Shown in pieces: positions 47,321 through 54,584 of a DNA stretch of 64,000 nt. The position numbers and the translations under genes were made by a program. Below the pieces are notes generated by a model. The model ran no database searches, was not told the DNA's origin, and saw only the letters and a program-made list of their open reading frames with translations. Source of the stretch: Chryseobacterium oncorhynchi (GTDB taxonomy: Bacteria; Bacteroidota; Bacteroidia; Flavobacteriales; Weeksellaceae); the NCBI RefSeq assembly GCF_002899895.1, contig NZ_PPEI02000001.1, positions 558,001 through 622,000 of the forward strand. Reading direction: 5' to 3'. Within the stretch, counting starts at the first letter, position 1, and each line of letters starts with the position of its first letter.

Positions 47321-47734
47321 TTACTGATAAATCACAACATCATCTTTTTTAATCTGGTAACCTGATTTTTTATAAGGGACCAAAACATACGTTTCTTTAA
47401 TATAGCTTCCACTTTTCCACATTTTGCTTTTCCCTTCTTTGTCAAGAATAATGCTTTTTGCATTTCCTTCGGGGATAAAAATTTCAGCCCTTTTCATATC
47501 CTTACTAAAAATAACAGCTGTCATTGAAGTTGAATTTTTATCCGAGTCTACTTCCTTTAATTTGATTTTCTGTTCAAAAACCTTTACACAAACATTCTTG
47601 ATTTGTGAATACGTAAAACCTGCTGAAGCTCTGCATCCATGGACATCTACGTCACCTCCCACAATTGGAGATCTTTGCTGGGCAAAGGCTAAAGAACTAA
47701 GGAACACTGCGCCCAATAAAATAGTTTTTCTCAT
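47321..47734 (-). CDS. Small secreted protein, HGC-motif paralogue 1
   Basis: 137 residues with a signal peptide (KTILLGAVFLSSLAFAQ). The mature N-terminus has IVGGDVDVHGCRASAGFTYS then a second Cys (NVCVKVFEQKIKLKEV); the C-terminus is SYIKETYVLVPYKKSGYQIKK and DDVVIYQ. Aligns over its full length with the gene at 47960. The GGDxDxHGCxxSAG block is one I associate with secreted bacterial proteins of unknown function. Two conserved Cys could form a disulfide. Confidence 0.82.
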   Translation of the reverse strand: MRKTILLGAVFLSSLAFAQQRSPIVGGDVDVHGCRASAGFTYSQIKNVCVKVFEQKIKLKEVDSDKNSTSMTAVIFSKDMKRAEIFIPEGNAKSIILDKEGKSKMWKSGSYIKETYVLVPYKKSGYQIKKDDVVIYQ

Positions 47735-47807
47735 ATTGAAATATTAATAGTTTGAGTTTTGAAAAATAACAACAGTAATAAGGTATTAGTTAACCCCAAG
47801 ATACAAA

Positions 47808-47830
47808 AAACCTCTCATTTTGAGAGGTTT
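47808..47830 (-). terminator. Hairpin between the secreted paralogues
   Basis: AAACCTCTCA / TGAGAGGTTT stem. It lies about 130 bases past paralogue 2, behind that gene's own terminator. Confidence 0.7.
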
Positions 47831-47910
47831 ATAAATATATTTTTTAGTTCAGGGAATTTTTAGTGTACTGTATCCTCCCAATTAATACTGCTTAACCTGT
47901 TAAAAACAAA

Positions 47911-47934
47911 GAGACCGTCTTAGCAGACGGTCTT
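47911..47934 (-). terminator. Terminator after secreted paralogue 2
   Basis: AGACCGTCT / AGACGGTCT stem with a 4-base loop, 26 bases past the stop at 47960. Confidence 0.75.
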
Positions 47935-47959
47935 CTATTGTATTTTATAAAATCTGGAT

Positions 47960-48355
47960 TTACTGATAAATCACAACATTGTCTTTCTTAAGCTGATATC
48001 CGCTTTTTTTGTAAGGCACCAGTACATATCCATCTTTTTTCCAAGCTTTTGCTTTCCCTTTTCCTGCTCTGGTAAGAATTATACTTCTTTCCTCTGCATC
48101 CTTAACGAAAACCTCAGCTTTGTTCTTGTCTTTACTGAAAATAACGGCAGCAATATAATTTCCATTTGAAGCTACTTCTTTTAACTTTATTTTTTCTTCA
48201 AAAGTTCTTACACAGTCTTTTTTGATCTGAGAGTAAGTATATCCTGCTGACCCAATACATCCGTGAGCATCTTTATCGCCACCTACTACATGTGTTTCTT
48301 GTGCGAATACTAAAGTACCAAGGAACATTGCGCTAAGTAAAATTGTTTTTTTCAT
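47960..48355 (-). CDS. Small secreted protein, HGC-motif paralogue 2
   Basis: 131 residues with a signal peptide (KTILLSAMFLGTLVFAQ). Mature start HVVGGDKDAHGCIGSAGYTY, second Cys in KDCVRTFEEKIKLKEVA, and C-terminus YVLVPYKKSGYQLKKDNVV and IYQ, all mirroring the gene at 47321. The two arose by tandem duplication and each has its own terminator, so they can be regulated apart. No catalytic motif. Confidence 0.82.
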   Translation of the reverse strand: MKKTILLSAMFLGTLVFAQETHVVGGDKDAHGCIGSAGYTYSQIKKDCVRTFEEKIKLKEVASNGNYIAAVIFSKDKNKAEVFVKDAEERSIILTRAGKGKAKAWKKDGYVLVPYKKSGYQLKKDNVVIYQ

Positions 48356-48451
48356 GTTGTTTTCTATTATTATGATAACTACGCTGGGTATTATTAAAAA
48401 TCATGCCAAAGAAAACATAAAACACATTTCTGTGAATAACTTTTTACCTAT

Positions 48452-50779
48452 TTATTTTGTCCAGTTTATTTTTGAATGCTTCACGTCATCAGAGCTTGTT
48501 CCGATCATAACATCAAAGTCTCCTGATTCCCAGTCGTATTTCAATTCTCCGTTGTAGAACTTCAGGTTTTCCGGAGTGATATCAAAGGTTACTTTCTTGG
48601 ATTCTCCTTTTTTCAAAAATATTTTCTGGAAACCTTTTAATTCTTTCACTGGTCTTGTAATGCTACCTACCATATCTCTGATATACAACTGAACCACTTC
48701 TGCTCCATCATAGTTTCCGGAATTGGTAACGGTAACAGATGCCTGAATAGCCTGATCTCCTTTTGGATTGGCATTAGAAACACTGATATCTGAATAATTA
48801 AATTTGGTATAGCTTAATCCGTATCCGAATGAATATAATGGCGTATTACATTCATCCATATAGTTTGAACGGAATCTTTGGTACTCACATTTATCAGTCA
48901 GTTTCTGATCTAGTGGACGGCCTGTATTTTTAGCATTATAATAGATAGGAACTTGTCCTAAGCTTCTTGGGAATGTCATGGGAAGCTTTCCTGAAGGGTT
49001 TACTTTTCCGAAAAGAATATCTGCCATAGCATTTCCTGCTTCTGAACCTGGGAACCATGCATTTAAAATAGCATCAGGAGTATCTTTCACATTGGTTAAA
49101 GCTAATGGACGTCCTGTGAAAAGAATCATCGCGATTGGTTTTCCTGTCTTTTTCAACTCGTTTAGAAGATCTACCTGAGACTGAGGAATAGTGATTTCTG
49201 ATCTTGATGAAGACTCTCCACTCATTTCAGCTGATTCTCCAATAGCCAAAACAATAACGTCAGCTTTGTTAGCGATATCAACAGCTTCTTTTAATAATTC
49301 TTCTTTTGAACGGCTGTCTCTGTCTGTTTTTTTCCCGTGGGCCGCGTAGATTTCTTCTAATTTTGCATTATAATCTATGTTTGCTCCTTTAGCAGAAAGG
49401 AATTTCACTTCTTTACCATAGTTGGCTTGAAGCCCCTGCATTAAATTAACAGAAACGTTGTGCTTGGTAGCCACACTCCAGGTTCCTGCCATATTTATAG
49501 AATTATTAACCAATGGACCAATTACGGCTACTGTTCCTGATTTCTTCAATGGCAATACCTGATTTTCATTTTTCAATAAAACCATTGACTGAGCGGCAAC
49601 ATTTCTTGCAATATTTCGGTTTTCTATACTGTACACTTCTTTTGCTGCTAATTTTGCATCACCGTGTTTGTATGGGTTATCAAATAATCCTAAGTCATAT
49701 TTTGCTTCAAGAACTCTCTTTGCTGCAGTGTCTATCTCAGCCTGTGTAACTTTTCCTTCGGATAAAGATTTTTTTAATGTTGTTAAAAACCCTTCACCTA
49801 CCATATCCATATCCACACCTGCTTTCAGGGCAAGGGCAGAAACTTGCTGAAGATCTCCCATTCCGTGGTCAACCATTTCATTGATACCCGTATAATCGGT
49901 CACTACAAACCCTTTAAATTTCCATTGATTTCTCAATACTTCAGTCTGAAGCCATCTGTTTCCTGTGGCAGGAACTCCATCAACTTCATTGAAAGAAGCC
50001 ATTACTGAAGCTACACCTGCATCAACTGCCGCTTTATAAGGTGGAAAATATTCGTTGAACATTCTCACATGGCTCATATCCACTGTATTATAATCTCTTC
50101 CTGATTCACCAGCTCCGTATAATGCAAAATGCTTTACGCAGGCTAATATATTTGTACCATTGGCAAGATCTTTTCCTTGGTAACCATAGACCATGTTTTT
50201 TGAGATTTCACTTCCAAGGTACGGATCTTCACCAGAACCCTCAGAAACTCTTCCCCATCGTGGTTCACGAGAGATATCAACCATTGGAGAGAACGTCCAG
50301 TTGATTCCGTCAGATGCAGCTTCTTTCGCCGCAACTCTTGCTGATTGCTGTACCAGATTCATATCCCATGATGCAGCTAATCCTAAAGGAATTGGGAACG
50401 TGGTTTCATACCCATGAATAACGTCCATTCCGAAGATCATAGGAATCTTCAAACGGCTTTTTTCTATCGCCACTTTCTGAACAGCTTTAATTTTATCTGC
50501 TCCTTTTATATTAAATAGTCCTCCTACTAATCCTTGCTCTACCTTTTTTCCAATATCTGAACTTTGAGCCATTCCGGTTGTAAAGTCTCCGGAAGTAGGA
50601 AGGTTCAGCTGGCCGATTTTTTCATCCAAGGTCATTTTAGATAAGAGATTATCTACAAAGGCTTTCTTTTTTGCCTGATATTGAGCAGTCTGATACGACT
50701 GTACGGGCTTGTCTACCATTTCCTGAGCGGAAAACACTGGCGAAAGTGCTATGGCTGCAAGTATAATTAACTTTTTCAT
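48452..50779 (-). CDS. bglX: GH3 beta-glucosidase (BglX type)
   Basis: 775 residues with a signal peptide (KKLIILAAIALSPVFSA), periplasmic. GH3 N-terminal barrel with MFGMDVIHGYETTFPIPLG, SEGSGEDPYLGS, and the catalytic nucleophile Asp in FKGFVVTDYTGINEM; then the alpha/beta sandwich (IGPLVNNSINMAG, LAIGESAEMSGESSSR) and the C-terminal fibronectin-III-like domain (YSFGYGLSYTKFNYSDI, EVVQLYIRDM). Releases glucose from beta-glucosides. Last gene of the polysaccharide locus. Confidence 0.94.
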   Translation of the reverse strand: MKKLIILAAIALSPVFSAQEMVDKPVQSYQTAQYQAKKKAFVDNLLSKMTLDEKIGQLNLPTSGDFTTGMAQSSDIGKKVEQGLVGGLFNIKGADKIKAVQKVAIEKSRLKIPMIFGMDVIHGYETTFPIPLGLAASWDMNLVQQSARVAAKEAASDGINWTFSPMVDISREPRWGRVSEGSGEDPYLGSEISKNMVYGYQGKDLANGTNILACVKHFALYGAGESGRDYNTVDMSHVRMFNEYFPPYKAAVDAGVASVMASFNEVDGVPATGNRWLQTEVLRNQWKFKGFVVTDYTGINEMVDHGMGDLQQVSALALKAGVDMDMVGEGFLTTLKKSLSEGKVTQAEIDTAAKRVLEAKYDLGLFDNPYKHGDAKLAAKEVYSIENRNIARNVAAQSMVLLKNENQVLPLKKSGTVAVIGPLVNNSINMAGTWSVATKHNVSVNLMQGLQANYGKEVKFLSAKGANIDYNAKLEEIYAAHGKKTDRDSRSKEELLKEAVDIANKADVIVLAIGESAEMSGESSSRSEITIPQSQVDLLNELKKTGKPIAMILFTGRPLALTNVKDTPDAILNAWFPGSEAGNAMADILFGKVNPSGKLPMTFPRSLGQVPIYYNAKNTGRPLDQKLTDKCEYQRFRSNYMDECNTPLYSFGYGLSYTKFNYSDISVSNANPKGDQAIQASVTVTNSGNYDGAEVVQLYIRDMVGSITRPVKELKGFQKIFLKKGESKKVTFDITPENLKFYNGELKYDWESGDFDVMIGTSSDDVKHSKINWTK

Positions 50780-50804
50780 AAATCTATCTTCTTAAATTAT
50801 TGTT

Positions 50805-51506
50805 TTATTTTTCTTTCTTTTTCGACAACATCCATTCGTATAATTTAGGATCTGAATAAGCTGAGTCCCATGAATTATGATTATCATTAGGGAAAACGAT
50901 TAATTCAGCCGTTGGATTTACGGGATGAAGTTTTTGATAAAATTTGAAAGCATTCTCCGGAAGAACAACATCATCCATCCCACCGTGAAATATTTTCATA
51001 TTCAAATTCTTAAATTGATCAATATTAGCAGTCATAACCTGATCTGTTGGTGCACAAACTGAAGCTACAGCAGCAAACATTTCAGGGTGTTCCATTGCCA
51101 GTTTCAATGTTCCCCATCCGCCCATTGAAAGCCCTGTAAGATAAATTCTGGAGGCATCAATTCTATATTTTTTCTGAATTTCTTTAATTAAATTATAAAC
51201 AGTTACCGTATCCCACCAGCCATTTTCCGGGCACTGTGGTGCTAGAATAGCCACAGGTTCCTTAATCAGGTTTTTGTAAGTGAAAGGGCTATGGGCTTTT
51301 ACAACTTCAAGATCACTTCCTCTCTCTCCTGAACCATGAAGAAAAACGATCAGAGGAACATTCCCTTTCGTTTTTTGGGGGTAATCCAGAATATAGGAGA
51401 TCTTTTCAGTTCTTTTAAATTCTTTGTTCAGCTCTGCTTTGATTTCCTGAGCATTTAGCTGTAAGGAAAATGGAAGAAGCAAAAGGGGAATGTGCTTTAA
51501 TTTCAT
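50805..51506 (-). CDS. Exported esterase/peptidase of the alpha/beta hydrolase family
   Basis: 233 residues with a signal peptide (IPLLLLPFSLQLNAQ). Alpha/beta hydrolase fold: oxyanion region LIVFLHGSGERGSD, nucleophile elbow TGLSMGGWGTLK (GxSxG), and a His in FPNDNHNSWDSAY. Resembles the 'predicted peptidase'/dienelactone-hydrolase-like esterases that often sit in polysaccharide loci, where they remove acyl groups. 25 bases before bglX. Confidence 0.85.
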   Translation of the reverse strand: MKLKHIPLLLLPFSLQLNAQEIKAELNKEFKRTEKISYILDYPQKTKGNVPLIVFLHGSGERGSDLEVVKAHSPFTYKNLIKEPVAILAPQCPENGWWDTVTVYNLIKEIQKKYRIDASRIYLTGLSMGGWGTLKLAMEHPEMFAAVASVCAPTDQVMTANIDQFKNLNMKIFHGGMDDVVLPENAFKFYQKLHPVNPTAELIVFPNDNHNSWDSAYSDPKLYEWMLSKKKEK

Positions 51507-51520
51507 GCTGCTACTAGGTT

Positions 51521-51579
51521 TTGGCTAAAGCCTTTGGACTTGGTTTTTATTTATTTTAAATGAGCTCAATTTCTATTGA
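51521..51579. repeat. REP-like intergenic element, copy 2
   Basis: GGCTAAAGCC (51523-51532), then a weaker palindrome TGAGCTCA (51561-51568) where copy 1 has its long stem, then TTCTATTGA. Same order and spacing as 36002-36065. It lies inside the polysaccharide locus, between the GH144-like gene and the esterase gene. Confidence 0.65.
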
Positions 51580-51611
51580 AAGTGTATCGCTCTATTTTTT
51601 ATCTCTCATAA

Positions 51612-51682
51612 ATCGCACAGATTAAGCAAATAATTGAATTTAGACAGTATATAAAATCTACATTATCAGCTTAATCAGTGAT
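51612..51682. repeat. Short inverted-repeat element inside the polysaccharide locus
   Basis: ATCGCACAGATTAAGC (51612-51627) and GCTTAATCAGTGAT (51669-51682) are imperfect inverted copies around an AT-rich middle. Similar in style to the ends of the 17244-17535 element. Possibly a MITE-like remnant. Confidence 0.45.
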
Positions 51683-51687
51683 CTTTA

Positions 51688-53079
51688 TTATTTTATTCCA
51701 TATTTGGAGGATTGAAAGCTTAATTTCTTTAATCCTTGTTGAATTTCCGGAGCATTCATAAATAACTTCCAAAGAAATCCTGTTCTGTAGTTTTCTACCA
51801 TTGGAGCTATTGTTCCCTGATCGATAGCCAGATATCTTGGAGTAAACCAATTATTATAATTGATGGAAGTTGCATCATAAGGTCCTGCCGAACCTATGAA
51901 TTCTGGCTTTTGAGTGTACATAAACCTTAGGAAATCCATTGATTCTTTTGGGGTGTATGGGAAGCTGCTCAAGGCTGCTGTGGGAGTTATTACTCCATTA
52001 TCATTTCCAGGCATGTGAGCCGTATAGCCTGTGCTTCCGTCTTCATTTCTGGTATATCCTGCTGTTAGTCCCCAATAGTTAGTTCCATAACCTTTCCATT
52101 GTTTCGGATTTTCAACGCAGTATTTGTAATCAATAAGGGTTTGATTTTTATTGATATCAAAGTAATTTTTCACTAATTTATCTGATAATCCTGTCGGATC
52201 AAGACCAATATAGGAGTATTGCGCCCAGAACAATGGGCCACCGTATTCTTCGGCATAATTGTGTTTTACATACAGAGGAAGTCCGTATTTTGTTTTATCT
52301 GTAAGGTAGGTTCCATTTCTGGTCCAGCCTTTATAATAGGTTTCAGCATCTATAGAATGAGTAGGTGAAGATGCTGCCAGAATATAAGTGATTAAGCATT
52401 CATTATATCCTTCAAGAGGAAAGTTCATTTCCCATTGATATTCCGGTGACCAGTGCCAGTAAAGGACTTTTTCACCGCCTTTTGTGTACCAGTTCCATTG
52501 AATTCCTTTCCAAAGTTCATCACATTTTCCGGCTAAAGCTTTTTCTTCTGCGTTTCCGTTTTTAAAATATTCACGGACCATCAGTATTCCTGAGGTAAGA
52601 AATGCTGTTTCTACAAGGTCTCCACCGTTATCTTTTTTACCAAAAGGAACTGTTTTTCCAGTTTCTCCATTGATCCAATGTGGCCAAGCTCCTTTGTGAC
52701 GTTCTGCCTTTGCAAGAAAATCCATAATATGGGTAAGTCTCTTCACTGCTTCTTTTCTTGGAACAAAGCCTCTTTCTACACCAACCAAAATGGTTGCCAG
52801 TCCAAATCCCGAACCTCCTGTTGTAACAACATGCTTGTCATTATCAGGATAGATATTATCTTCATGATAGCGTTCTCTTCCCAGCATTGAGTTTGGTTCA
52901 GCATAGTCCCAGAAATATTTTAGTGCGTCATTCTGTACTTTGTCCATCAGCTGTTCATCGGTAATATTACTTTTAACAGTTTTATTTTGGCCAGCTTCTG
53001 GTTTAGAAACCTGAGCATTTTTACAGGAATAGGTAAAAAATAAAGAGGTTACGACAATTGAAAGTATGGTCCTTTTCAT
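51688..53079 (-). CDS. Lipoprotein glycoside hydrolase with PF10091 'glucoamylase' domain (GH144-like)
   Basis: About 463 residues; lipoprotein signal ILSIVVTSLFFTYSC. The domain is helical and aromatic-rich: NDALKYFWDYAEPNSMLGRE, the GGSGFGLATILVGVERGF start of the (alpha/alpha)6 barrel, HKGAWPHWINGETG, and LYWHWSPEYQWEMN. Members of PF10091 include the GH144 family: Chitinophaga Cpin_6279, an endo-beta-1,2-glucanase, and Bacteroides BT_3566, which releases sophorose. The linkage here is inferred. Start taken at ATG 53079; ATG 53088 is equally possible. Confidence 0.85.
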   Translation of the reverse strand: MKRTILSIVVTSLFFTYSCKNAQVSKPEAGQNKTVKSNITDEQLMDKVQNDALKYFWDYAEPNSMLGRERYHEDNIYPDNDKHVVTTGGSGFGLATILVGVERGFVPRKEAVKRLTHIMDFLAKAERHKGAWPHWINGETGKTVPFGKKDNGGDLVETAFLTSGILMVREYFKNGNAEEKALAGKCDELWKGIQWNWYTKGGEKVLYWHWSPEYQWEMNFPLEGYNECLITYILAASSPTHSIDAETYYKGWTRNGTYLTDKTKYGLPLYVKHNYAEEYGGPLFWAQYSYIGLDPTGLSDKLVKNYFDINKNQTLIDYKYCVENPKQWKGYGTNYWGLTAGYTRNEDGSTGYTAHMPGNDNGVITPTAALSSFPYTPKESMDFLRFMYTQKPEFIGSAGPYDATSINYNNWFTPRYLAIDQGTIAPMVENYRTGFLWKLFMNAPEIQQGLKKLSFQSSKYGIK

Positions 53080-53110
53080 TAGTATCATTGGTTTACTGGT
53101 TAATAAAGTT

Positions 53111-53134
53111 AGAGGAGAATTTTCACTCTCCTCT
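53111..53134 (-). terminator. Hairpin between susD and the GH144-like gene
   Basis: AGAGGAGA / TCTCCTCT stem. Only a weak T run follows, so it may be an attenuator or mRNA-stabilising hairpin that raises susCD expression over the enzymes. Confidence 0.5.
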
Positions 53135-53153
53135 AAGCTTATGACAAGTTATT

Positions 53154-54572
53154 TTAGTATCCTGGGTTTTGTGTAAATGCCCCAGCACTTTCAGTTATTG
53201 CATCAAACGGAATTGGGAACAATTCGTTTTTCCCAACTTTGAATCCATAAGAAGCAAGTACAGTAGCCGCCTGCCCTGTTCTTACTAAGTCTACAAAACG
53301 ATCTCCTTCCATAGCAAGTTCTACTCTACGTTCATTCCAAATTGCTGTTCTAAGAGCACCTTGCGTTGAAGCCGTAGTTCCCGCCAACTGTGCTCTGGTT
53401 CTAACTCTATTAAGATTCGTAACAGCTGTAGCAGAATTACCAAGTTCATTAGCTGCTTCTGCATTAATCAGAAGAATTTCTGCAAATCTTAATATCCTGA
53501 TATTCTGAATAGATCCATAACCACAAGCACTTTTATTCAAAGCTTTTGGTACATATACTTTTTGGTTATACGTAGTCACAGATTGAGCATCCCCCATCGC
53601 AATTAAATCACCCTCCGGAGTTGTTTCTCCGTTTCTAAGTATTGTCAATTCTTTTCTGATATCACCGGGTTCAAATGCGTTTTCAAGAGCACTTGATGGT
53701 GTAAAGAAGCCCCATCCAAATTGATCTCTTACTCCTTGTACTTCAGCATACTGGCTTCCCTTGAGAGGAGGCATACAATCACAGTTCACTTCAAAAACTG
53801 ATTCTTTTCCAAATTCTCCTGCCGGTCTGAATACATGATTAAAATCTGGATCTAAGTCATACCCCATACTCATTACCTGATTAGAAGTATCATATGCTTT
53901 CTTCCAATCTTTCTTATAAAGATATACTTTGGAAAGTAAACCTAATGCTGCTCCTTTTGTTACTCTTCCCAAATCTGAAGCAGGATAACTCTGAGGAAGA
54001 ATTTCTGCTGCGCTGGTAAGATCAGAGATAATAAAGTTATATACTTCTTCTACTGAGTTTCTTGGAACCTTATAGTTGCTTTGAAGTCCGTCAAAAATAG
54101 GAACCCCGCCATATATTCTTACTAAATTAAAATAAAGGTATGCTCTCAACATTTTGGCTTCTGCAACCAGTCTCGTTCTTAATGCAGAGTCCATATCAAT
54201 CTTTGGAACATTTGTAATCACCTGATTACAGCTGTTTAAACCTTGCCATTGTCCGATCCAATATCCTTTTACTCCTTCATTACTAACGGTATACGTAAAG
54301 TTATCATATTCATTGATAAAAGAAGCATCTCCGGGATTAGATCCTTTAACTACATCATCTGCTGGTACGCCAAACATAAATTGATAAGGAAAAGCAGAAT
54401 TATCCCAACTTCTTAAAAAGCTATAAATAGCATTGGTTGCCAGCATAGCATCATTTTCTGTCTTAAAAAATGAAGAAGCCTCCGTATACCCTTCCTGTTT
54501 TATATCTAAATAATCATCTTTACAGCTTGCTGCCAATGAAAATAATGCGATTGATAAAAATATCTTTTTCAT
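53154..54572 (-). CDS. SusD/RagB family nutrient-binding lipoprotein
   Basis: 472 residues, an outer-membrane lipoprotein that binds glycan and forms a complex with SusC. Lipobox region FSLAASCKDDYLDIKQEG. The SusD blocks SFFKTENDAMLATNAIYSFLR, MLRAYLYFNLVRIYGGVPI and LLSKVYLYKKDWKKAYD form the TPR-like part; the C-terminal FAEILLINAEAANELGNS and ELAMEGDRFVDLVRTGQA follow. Complete; 12 bases after susC. Confidence 0.95.
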   Translation of the reverse strand: MKKIFLSIALFSLAASCKDDYLDIKQEGYTEASSFFKTENDAMLATNAIYSFLRSWDNSAFPYQFMFGVPADDVVKGSNPGDASFINEYDNFTYTVSNEGVKGYWIGQWQGLNSCNQVITNVPKIDMDSALRTRLVAEAKMLRAYLYFNLVRIYGGVPIFDGLQSNYKVPRNSVEEVYNFIISDLTSAAEILPQSYPASDLGRVTKGAALGLLSKVYLYKKDWKKAYDTSNQVMSMGYDLDPDFNHVFRPAGEFGKESVFEVNCDCMPPLKGSQYAEVQGVRDQFGWGFFTPSSALENAFEPGDIRKELTILRNGETTPEGDLIAMGDAQSVTTYNQKVYVPKALNKSACGYGSIQNIRILRFAEILLINAEAANELGNSATAVTNLNRVRTRAQLAGTTASTQGALRTAIWNERRVELAMEGDRFVDLVRTGQAATVLASYGFKVGKNELFPIPFDAITESAGAFTQNPGY

Positions 54573-54584
54573 AATTCTTTCTTG

